Below are positions 56,231 to 64,000 of a DNA stretch of 64,000 bases, in pieces. The notes under the pieces are model-generated. The model made no database searches. It saw only the letters and a program-made list of their open reading frames with translations, and had not been told where the DNA came from. Position 1 is the stretch's first letter. Each line of letters begins with the position of its first letter. Both the position numbers and the translations under genes were made by a program. Location: assembly GCA_963971305.1 (NCBI GenBank), contig OZ020306.1, positions 42,429,512 to 42,493,511 on the forward strand, written 5' to 3'. This DNA comes from Arcuatula senhousia. Taxonomy: Eukaryota > Mollusca > Bivalvia > Mytilida > Mytilidae.

Positions 56231-56760
56231 TCTTAGCTCAATTCACCAAAGGCCATGTAAGCTTTTAAATTCTAATGTGCTACCAGTCTTCAAATTTTGG
56301 CCCCTAGCGTGTCTGACAAAGGTTAATCCAGAAAAGCACTTCATACACAATGAATATCATTGTGATCTTTTATCGCTCCCATGTCTATATGTGGATCATG
56401 TCTTTCATGCACATATTCCATATTCATTCATTTTTATATTATGTCATCACTATGCTTCAGTACATCGATCATCTGTAATCCATTTTCAAAAATCCTTTCC
56501 TCTAAAACCACAGAACCAATTTGGCTGAAACTTTGTAGGAATGATATATAACAAGTTGTTTATAAATGATTCTCATTTTAAATTGATTTGATAAAAAAAA
56601 TATGGCAGCCATTACTAAAATAAGAGCAGGGGGCTAAAACAACTACCAGTCATAGATATCATAATTCTGGTAGCGAGTAAAAGTAATCAGCATGTCAAGA
56701 TCTACCTATCCTGAAATTTTTAAGTAATTCAAACAAACAAAATACTCTGTGCAAGTTGTT
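56231..56760 (+). repeat. Old family A-like element, left part
   Basis: TTAGCTCAATTCACCAAAGG/CCATGTAAGC is a decayed form of the family A left hairpin. CAAAAATCCTTTCCTCTAAA and ATGGCAGCCATTACTAAAAT match the inner segment, and TCATAGATATCATAATTCTG matches the 33.3 and 47.6 kb subfamily. A 106-codon open frame (56208-56528) runs through it and is not a gene. Confidence 0.55.
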
Positions 56761-56959
56761 GTCAAGGTAGCATGAGCTGATGGGTTAAGCTGAGCTATCA
56801 ACAAATCAAAATGGTCCTCATAAATTAGAATGTAATGATTTGATGATAAATAAAGAAATGGAGCAGTCGCACACGACAGCTGATCCCCTTGCCCAACAAT
56901 GATTTTAAGGTGTTTTAAGTAAATTTAGTAGTTTTCTGCAAGGTATTTCAGCAAATGAT

Positions 56960-57290
56960 GTCATGATGTACCCACTGACCCAATGCCATCTATCTATTAC
57001 TTACAGTTGCTGAGATATGGACCTTAATCAAAACTTTAACCAGAGTTGTGCATGCCGAAAATGTATGTCAAAGTGACCTAATTTTGGTACAGATGCTGGT
57101 TACTATCTATGATGTACCCAATGACCCAATACAATCTCTCTAATACTTGCAGTTGCTGAGATATGGACCTTGACCAATACTTTAATGTGAGTTGTCCATG
57201 TGGAAAATGGAGATCAAGTTGACCTAATTTTGGTACAGATGCTGACTACCATCATAAATGTACCCACTGACCAAATATCATACGTCTATG
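56960..57290 (+). repeat. ~155-bp tandem repeat, about two and a half units
   Basis: GATGTACCCACTGACCCAAT, AGTTGCTGAGATATGGACCT and GACCTAATTTTGGTACAGAT recur with roughly 150-bp spacing. Probably the core of the Helentron-like copy to its left, or of another family. Confidence 0.6.
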
Positions 57291-57315
57291 ACATTAATTT
57301 TTGAAGTTATTATAG

Positions 57316-57377
57316 GATTGAACACCTATTTTCGGTCGTTCATACATGCATGAACGACCGAAATTAAATGTTCAATC
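57316..57377. repeat. Near-perfect hairpin
   Basis: GATTGAAC and GTTCAATC enclose TTCGGTCGTTCAT and ATGAACGACCGAA, a perfect 13-bp stem with a 6-nt loop. Could be a miniature foldback element or an element terminus. Confidence 0.7.
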
Positions 57378-58410
57378 ACAAGGCAGAGGCGTTCATGAAA
57401 GTACTGGTATGAACGGATCTGGCAATGACGTTTTGACAAATCAGAATTGAGTATACGCATGTCTGATAAGATTTATTGACAAAACAAAAACCATTATGTA
57501 CGTATGTACAAATGAACAAACCAAACGCTATGTCCCCTCCTAACTTCGTTGGGCTCGAGGATAATATCTGCATGTTTTAAATATTCTTATTCAAACATTA
57601 AGTTGTCCTTACCTACAAGACCGATTTCAATCAAACTTTGCACAATTGTCAGTACTTAATATTTTGATATGCTCAGTCCATGCACGACTTTATGACTTAA
57701 TGTCAATCTTACTGTACATATGATATCAAAACTTGTGATTCACCCTTGGTTCTACAAACTTCTAATATATTTTGTTACTGGAATTACTGATTGTTTAGAA
57801 ACATTAGGTTTCTTTCTTTTGTATCCTCAGTGCTGGATTTGGCTTCCCTGTTTGAAATTTTTGGTTTTTAGTACTTTTCATGTTTAATAGTAAGGTTTCA
57901 ATGTTTTCACCTGAATGATGCCGATGAAAGGTTACTCCTTAAAATATTGATATACAGATTAACCAAATTAACTGTTTCTACCCTATTTGGTTTATGTATT
58001 TCGAAACCACTGTGTCCAGACTTTTCTTGACAACTTATGTTTTAATCACTGAAATTGCTTATTGTTAAATTTAAAATTGTTTAAAATATCATGTTTCTTT
58101 TGATTTTACTGTTAAAAATGGTTGGTTTTGAGTACGTTTATATATTTTCAAAGTTGTGACATGAATCTTCTTCAAATATTGAAATACAGCATAACAAAAT
58201 AAACTGTTTTTTTTGTATTTTGAAGAGGCAGGTCTTTTAATGATGGTTATTGTTTGTCCATATAATGATGTATATGTGTATTTAGTTAAGTTTCTTGAGT
58301 ATACTATACTTCATAGAAAACTAATCCTGTAATTTGGTTAGACAGACAGAGGAATTGACAGACCCCTCTCAATATTGGCTTGACATACTCCAATACTGAA
58401 AATTACTCAC

Positions 58411-58526
58411 TTGGGAATCTACTTTATAAGATACTATGTCATCTTTCTTGATTTTTTTGCTCCAGTTCGATCCACTAGCTATAGTTTCATTGTCTGTATT
58501 CTTCCTTTTTATACCAAACTGATAAT
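58411..58526 (-). CDS. Unidentified host gene, penultimate exon
   Basis: Minus-strand exon with acceptor ATAATTTTGCAG and donor GTGAGT (both read on the minus strand). Two bases complete a codon, then 38 codons end in phase 0. The product starts YQFGIKRKNTDNETIASGSN and continues with a lysine-rich WSKKIKKDDIVSYKVDSQ; the basic cluster could be a nuclear localisation signal. It continues in frame into 55655-55954. Upstream exons were not found. Confidence 0.5.
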
Positions 58527-59385
58527 CTGCAAAATTATAAAAAAACGATATTAGGATTAAGTTTATGTATACTGTTTTTATATACTGTGGTTTCATTATT
58601 ATTCATGTGCTATTAATTTTCATGGATTTCATGGGTGGCCTTGAATACCTCACAAAAAATAAATAACATTGTTCAGTATGTTACAGACTTCAGAAATACA
58701 TATTACTGACCCTTTTTTCATCAAACTACAAAAATTAGTACCAACGAAAATAAATGAATCCACAATATACCGTCAAACCTATGAAGTGTTGATAGTGCCC
58801 TTTATGGAGAGGGACCCTTTATATTAAAGTTCCTTCTCAGCAATTTGATTGCTTTTTAACCCTTGCCATGCTGTGTTGTTTTACTTGGTTCAAGTGCTCA
58901 CTGCTGCATTGTTTTGGTGAAAAACAACAAATTACCACTATATAACTTCAAACAGTTGTAGAAATAAAACCAAACAACATAAAACTTTGATAATTTATAT
59001 GGAAGAACATTTATGACAAAGCATCAATATTATATAATCAACAACACAATGTGGTTTCCATGGTAACCAAGTCATTCATGTTTTCCTGTAAAAAACATTT
59101 TTTGTAGTGTTTCTTTCATTTAATGTTTTTTAAACAAATAAATTGTAGAATATATGAAAGGATTTGATAATTTAGGAATAAAAAGTGTCAAATGAACCAA
59201 TTTCTCTAAAAATATTTACCAATTAGCCTTTAAGATTAGAATTATACATTGTATAAAGAATACTATTATTTTGTTGAAATTACAATTTCTTAAACAAATA
59301 AATATATGAAGTGAGCTTTGGACACCTGACTTAAACTAATGTGAACAATACTGGAAACATGTAAGTACATTTTCAATTAAAAAAT
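58527..59385. other. AT-rich spacer or upstream intron
   Basis: Nothing recognised. Confidence 0.45.
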
Positions 59386-60840
59386 AAAAAGCTTCGCCGA
59401 GCGCAGCATGATACGACCGCAACATGTTGAACCCTGTACATTTTAGGCCCAATATGGATAGTCTATTGCTCTGGACACATGCAGCCCATGGTGGACTGAC
59501 AAAGGTTTTTGACACATGCTGCTCTGGTTGACTTTCGACCCAGGGGGTAAAAATGTAAATTTTCAATTTTGTATTCTACTCTTGCAAAAAAATTGTCAAA
59601 ATCGGACAAGAATTTTAAAAAATTCAATTTCGGCCCCTTTTGGCCCCTTCTTATGTAACAGGTGAAAAAGGGGTGGGGTGGCAAAAATAATTTCTCAAAT
59701 TTGGATTCACTACTTGACAAAAATAAACTTGCAAAAAAAAATTTCAAAAACAAACCAGAAATAAAAAAGTTTTGATTACGGCCCCTTTTGGCCCTTAATT
59801 ACAAAACAAGTGAAAAAGGGGATGGTCACAAAAAATAATTCTCAAATTTGGATTCACTACCTGACAAGAATAAACTTGCAAAAAAAATTTTAAAATTGGA
59901 CCACAAATAAAAAAGTTTCGATTTTGGCCCCATTTGGCCCCTTATTTCGTAATAGGGGAAAAAGGGGGGGGTCGCAAAAATTAATTCTTAATTGTGTAAA
60001 TGAGCTGAACATTTAAGCAAGCAACAGCTTCTCTCTAGCTGCTATAGTTTTCATTTCATAGGCCAAAAACATGAAAAAACATTATTTTAGGGGCTGTAGC
60101 CCCTATCAGGGGTCATCTGACAACTTCTACCGTATGGAGTTTTTTTGAAGAGCTAAATGAGCTGAACAATTAAGCAAGCAACAGCTTTTTGCTATCTGCA
60201 ATAATTTTCATACTATAGGACAAAAACATGAAAAAAATGCTATTTTTCACCTTTAAGGGGCCCTATAAGGGGTCTTCTGACAACTTCAACCAAATGGAGA
60301 CTTTTGAAGAACTTTTGATCCTGAAGCAGTAGGGTGGCATCAGATTTCATCTATCCCTTATACTTTTTGAATTACAAGCCAAAAACAGTAGTCTTACCCC
60401 CCTGGTCTATTTTTAGCCATGGCGGCCATGATTTTTGACGAATCAGAAATTGAAACATTACTATAGTGCAGGACACCCTAATGATCAATCAAACCAAGTT
60501 TCATTGAATTCTGTTCAGTAGTTTCAGAGTAGAAGATTTTGAAAAAGTTATTATAAGAACAAACAAAAAAGTTACAATTTTAGCCCCTTTTGGCCCTTAA
60601 TTTCCAAACGAAAAAAGGGGGGACTCCCAAAATCAATCCCATCCATCCTTTAATGGTAAGAAATATCATTGTCAAATTTTATTGCATTTGGATAACTAGA
60701 ACTAAAGTTATCGTGTATACACTAAACAGACGACGACAACAACGACGACGACGACAACGACGACGACAGCATCATACCATTATACGTCCGCAAATTTTTT
60801 TCGGTCGCATAAAAACAGTTGTAAACATATGATCCATCAT
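59386..60840 (+). mobile_element. Tandem-repeat element with GGCCCCTTTTGGCCC units
   Basis: Begins near GCTTCGCCGAGCGCAGCATG and ATACGACCGC. Units of about 146-148 bp follow (GGCCCCTTTTGGCCC at about 59632, 59780 and 59926), each with TCTCAAATTTGGATTCACTA and CTTGCAAAAA. The array is interrupted at about 59991-60560 by a family A piece and resumes at 60582 (AGCCCCTTTTGGCCC). It closes with a GACGAC microsatellite (60728-60768) and TATACGTCCGC through CGGTCGCATAAAAA. Noncoding. Confidence 0.6.
59991..60560 (-). mobile_element. Family A inverted copy, partial, nested
   Basis: AAATGAGCTGAACATTTAAG starts within a unit. It proceeds through two to three units and the inner segment (AGCCATGGCGGCCATGATTT, CCAAGTTTCATTGAATTCTG, TTTCAGAGTAGAAGATTTTG) and stops before the terminal hairpin. 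Both family ends are missing, so it arrived truncated or was trimmed. It lies inside the GGCCCC array. Confidence 0.7.
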
Positions 60841-61515
60841 TTCTGTTAATATAACAACGAAAAGAATATTGTAGTTGATTCAAGAATGGACGTAGTCCAG
60901 AAATCATTCTTCTTCATATGCCCTTTTCCAGCTCTTGTATGCCAGGATATATTCCTGTTTTGTGTGGTACAGTTCAAAACATAACAAGGAACAATGCATA
61001 ATATTACTTCACATTGGCCACATTGATATACACTCTCATGTCCAGGACTTTTACGCTTTTGTTCTACTGCAGACTAAATTTCTCATTCAGCAGGGTTACA
61101 CACAACACATTGTCTTGAAACAGTGCGTCCATTTGCTGATATTTTATGGGGAAAATGCCTTCCTGAAAGTCTTTAAAGTTGATAAGAGGATCATGCGTCC
61201 AGCCACTTTTCTATTTACGTCTTTACACTCAATCAACTGACTGATAAGTTTTCTACGGAAAATTCTTTGGAGCATCGGTGTTCCTTTGTTAACATTTTCC
61301 TTGTAAACTTGGTATGTAGGCATTCAATGTTGCAAGGCTGCAAACGTGAAAAAATACTTTCTTTCACCACTTGAGTGTTTTTATCAACACCCAGCTGCCA
61401 TAAGATACCATTTGATCAGTCCTGGATACAGAAAATAAGAAAATCAAATACTTTCATTATAAATACAAAAAACATGTCATATAGAATATTATGTACTTTC
61501 CTTTCTTTATCTAGG
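60841..61515. other. Spacer
   Basis: No supported feature. The open frame 60935-61240 has no family features I can name. Confidence 0.4.
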
Positions 61516-61519
61516 TGAG

Positions 61520-61733
61520 TATCAGACGAGTCCGGTAGGACGAGTCTGATACAAGACTAGATGTAGATAGTATCAAAAAGGAAAGTATATAATATTCTTT
61601 TTATCGGTAATGACGTCACAGTTATCAAGTGCTCCCACCTGATATTTTCTTGTATCACGGACTGTCCATGATACTAAAAAATATTAGGCAGATGAGATCA
61701 AAGGAAAAAGCCGCTTATTACCGATAAAAAGAA
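61520..61733. mobile_element. Two adjacent foldback elements
   Basis: 61524-61557 is a hairpin (GTATCAGACGAGTCC/GGACGAGTCTGATAC, with a small internal mismatch). 61595-61733 has perfect ends TTCTTTTTATCGGTAA and TTACCGATAAAAAGAA and an imperfectly palindromic interior (TGATATTTTCTTGTATCA facing TGATACTAAAAAATATTA). Probably MITEs; superfamily unknown. Confidence 0.65.
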
Positions 61734-62053
61734 ATAAGTGTCAAAAATCAGACGAATCGTAATGCACACATGCTGCTTAATATATAAATGAATCAACAAA
61801 TAACACAATAATCCATGTTCTCTAGTGAATGTAATATAAGCAGGTATTTTGAACATATGAACATGTCTTTGTAAAAATATATATTACCAACCAATAAAGT
61901 CATTTTGAGCTTTTATTGAATAAAAACAACTTAGAATTAATAGAATATGTTATTATTGAGAATGGAAAGCTTAAAGTAGAAAGTTTCATGATGAAGTGAC
62001 AACCTTAACCTACATGTGATGCATATAGTTACATTTATGCAAAGATTGAAAAA
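61734..62053. other. AT-rich spacer
   Basis: Nothing recognised. Confidence 0.4.
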
Positions 62054-63110
62054 CTAACATGTCAACACCCCTTTCAGCTTATTGTACTCTGTGACAAGTT
62101 TTGGATGATAAATTTCTTCCCCAGTGGTTGGATCACATTTACCAATACCTGAAATGTTAAAGGCAATCTTAAAATATTTTTTTTTAATTCTAGTGTAGAA
62201 GTGAAATTGCCAGCAAATTCATGGTATAATTGTTTTTTTTATCAATGGTAACCGTGTTATAACTGGGTCAACTCAAAATAAAGTAGCTTATATGTGTTTA
62301 AATCTTGAATTCATGAGACAGAAATATAAGCTTCGTACTATGTACGAATAAGAACGTTGATGTACAAATGTATATGGTACATGAATTTGTGTGTGTATGT
62401 ACTTTTTTTATCAGAAGTTATCAAAGTTTAAACAGTTACACATACAAACATGTACATGCACTGTTTTTTTAAAAAGATTTATGAAAAAAATGTACGTCAA
62501 AATATGAATTTTTATACTAACCAATAAATTCAGATGAGGAGACAGTGGTAAGCATCATAACAACTTTGCTATCATGGTATTTAGTTACACTAAGAATTCC
62601 AGAGTTTGCAACAACTAAGTCTCCTTTGCGAGGTACAGCAGCATCTTTTATAAGTTTGAATGCCTTTCTGATTAGATGGAAAAGTACCAGTTGCACCAAC
62701 ACCTAGTTCCATAAGTCTTGAAATAGCCGAGGAGAAGTGTAATACAGGATATGCCCTCGTCCATAAAAGCCTCTTCGTAAGTCCATGGTTAGGTCATACA
62801 TTGATCCATTTTGACTTGGGGTGTGGAAGATTTCCCAGTATAAAGTCTAAAGCTAGAACAGTAGCCATTCGTTGCATCACAAATCATATAAGCCTGTCAG
62901 GGTTGTAAACTCGAAAGATACATGTAAGTTGCCTCTCCATGGTACCAGCCAGCTGCTGATGTTGGTAATAGTCCGAAACTTGACACAATTTGCTTAAAGA
63001 TGTCTCCAAGTTTGAACAATGGGTTATAATTGGCAAGTCCACAGGGTATATAGAAGGTGTTGTCATTTAGATGGAGGAAAGTTAAAATCAGTAAAAATCC
63101 ATCTAAATCA
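62054..63110 (-). pseudogene. PiggyBac-derived (PGBD-like) transposase relic
   Basis: Minus strand, several frames. In order: LTFLHLNDNTFYIP and NYNPLFKLGDIFKQI (near 63090-62990; the FLHLNDN/YxPLFK pattern of piggyBac transposases), FRVYNPDRLICDA, TMDLRRGFYGRGHILYYTSP (near 62770), GVGATGTFPSNQKGI in one frame, then KDAAVPRKGDLVVANSG and KYHDSKVVMMLTTVSS in another. A donor (GTTAGT at 62521) and acceptor (ATTTCAG ending 62149) bracket a 373-bp intron. After it, IGKCDPTTGEEIYHPKLVTE and YNK, the usual lead-in to GGVD, are in phase. Stops and frameshifts make it non-functional as it stands. DDBD catalytic Asp positions could not all be confirmed. Confidence 0.75.
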
Positions 63111-63282
63111 TATAAAATACAATATTTTCAAGATGCTGTGCATACTTTTTATCTTTAAAGGTGACAAATTATACACTTACAATTATATTTATCAATAATT
63201 TTGTCATTTTCAACTATATACAATCAATGTTTTGGGTGAAATTTATTTTCTGTGGTAATTCATAAAAGAAGCAATAGGTACC

Positions 63283-64000
63283 AATAAGGCATTCCAAAGT
63301 CATAAGTCCAATACAACAAAGACAGAACAGGTAAACAGGAAACGAAACAAACACAAACAGAAAACACACAACACAAGAAAACAGCAGAACATCAATTGAC
63401 AACACAAACTCAAGTTGAAACGAAGGTGAACTCAGGTGCTCCGGAAGAGTAAGCAGTTCATGCCTGTTGTGCCTGTTGCAACACACTTGTCGCACTGCCA
63501 ATTATCAATTCTGTGTGTCAAATCCAGTATTGGAGCTAGAGCAAAACAAAACTCTATGACAAACCAACATTTTTACTCATCCGAGAGACAGAAACCCCAT
63601 ATCTGTCTATGAGCTGATGACGTCTTCCATAAAACTTCTTTAGTGATGACAACAATCGAGGAACAAAATAACCCTGTGTTAGCAATTTTTGTGTCAAACG
63701 TGACACTATGTCAAGGAAATCTGTGTATACCTTACCAGCTCTAGAATAACCAATCGGTTGTGATATGTAAACTCAATAAACTGGAGCTTATAACGTTTAC
63801 ACAAGTAGGGAAAGTTGACAATTGGAAAATTGAATTCATCACGTTTGTCATAAAGTTTGGTTCAAAGTCCTCCCAGAGTGTCTTTTTCGAGATGTAGATC
63901 AAAATAAGAGGCGGACTTCCTAGAATCTGTAGTGTCCTTTATCTCAAGATCCTGGGGATATATGAGATGTAGAAAATCACCAAAGCCAGGATTGTTCAGT
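63283..64000 (-). pseudogene. Penelope-like RT C-terminal part, runs off the window
   Basis: Minus strand. Enters at the window edge with LNNPGFGDFLHLIYPQDLEI and DTTDSRKSASYFDLHLEKD, then YDKRDEFNFPIVNFPYL. After a frameshift it continues with QPIGYSRAGKVYTDF, KKFYGRRHQLIDRYGVSVSR and NVGLS-stop at 63554. An in-frame stop also occurs before TKLYDKRD. The 3' untranslated region (63283-63553) has the shared GGTGCTCCGGAAGAGTAAGC phrase. The palm and YLDD motifs would lie outside the window. Confidence 0.75.

Larger units (their letters stand above)
55955..58410 (-). other. Intron of the minus-strand gene, repeat-filled
   Basis: Runs from the GTGAGT donor (58410) to the TTTCTAG acceptor (55955). 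It contains a family A-like old copy, a ~155-bp tandem repeat, a perfect hairpin at 57316-57377, and at 57780-58230 two diverged copies of a roughly 245-bp segment (ACTGATTGTTTAGAAACATT compared with GCTTATTGTTAAATTTAAAA). Confidence 0.5.

Noticed and set aside
1..64000. A previously undescribed multi-gene defence or biosynthetic system
   Set aside because: Coding content is limited to scattered transposon-derived genes and a few exons of ordinary eukaryotic genes; there is no gene cluster to support such a claim.

Overview
The window looks like nuclear DNA of an animal, most likely a bivalve mollusc and possibly a mussel. It is AT-rich and has low coding density. It shows GT-AG introns, poly(A) signals and a dense layer of nested repeats. 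There are no operons, ribosome-binding sites, CRISPR arrays, rRNA genes or intact tRNA genes. The bivalve assignment is inference: it rests on repeat families I recall from mussel-type genomes (elements with tandem-repeat cores, Penelope-like reverse transcriptases, KRBA2-like integrase genes) and on no database search.

Genes. (1) A KRBA2-like integrase gene on + has a 58-codon first exon (5574-5749), a 2.8-kb intron full of foldback elements and a large second exon (8550-10100) broken by several frameshifts. (2) A probable host gene on + encodes a single-pass membrane protein. Exons at 38494-38660, 40141-40465 and 41263-41456 join in phase, and a second 3' exon at 41707-41819 also fits the phase, which suggests alternative tails. 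(3) Two in-phase exons on - (58411-58526 and 55655-55954) form the 3' end of an unrecognised Cys/His-containing protein. (4) A piggyBac-derived (PGBD-like) relic lies on - at 62.05-63.1 kb. (5) A 5'-truncated LINE with an uninterrupted RT reading frame lies on - at 53.2-55.2 kb.

Retroelements. A Penelope-like RT (19479-20780, -) is whole except for one in-frame stop and lies between two diverged direct repeats. Relatives are at 14.8-17.8 kb (split by a 2.5-kb DNA transposon with perfect TTA target duplications), 32.6-33.0 kb (+) and 63.5-64.0 kb. Six pieces of one RT 3' end are scattered through the window, all in the same orientation. A LINE C-terminal fragment sits at 28.6-29.2 kb.

DNA elements. 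The commonest repeat (family A: 0.2-1.7, 22.7-24.9, 36.8-38.2, 45.6-47.1 and 60.0-60.6 kb, plus older pieces) has terminal hairpins around a core of roughly 155-160-bp tandem units, an architecture like non-autonomous Helentrons. Two further families (B, 48.3-49.8 kb; C, 51.6-53.2 kb) have comparable layouts. There are also many palindromic MITEs, a TTA-duplicating GGGAC family, a 4.2-kb element with TCCGACACCCC end repeats, and two unusual minisatellites: ten NotI-containing units at 12.0-12.2 kb and a 26-bp CAGTACTG array at 43.3-44.0 kb.

Region by region: 0-5 kb is repeats and AT-rich spacer; 5.3-10.1 kb the integrase gene; 10.2-13 kb palindromic elements; 13.5-21.3 kb RT relics with a nested transposon; 22.7-26.6 kb family A and a large foldback; 28-32.3 kb nested elements; 33-36 kb relics; 36-42 kb the membrane-protein gene; 43-53 kb satellites and Helentron-like repeats; 53-64 kb the LINE, the minus-strand gene, more repeats and the PGBD relic. 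I found no evidence for a new multi-gene system. What is worth attention is the transposon architecture and the alternative 3' exons.
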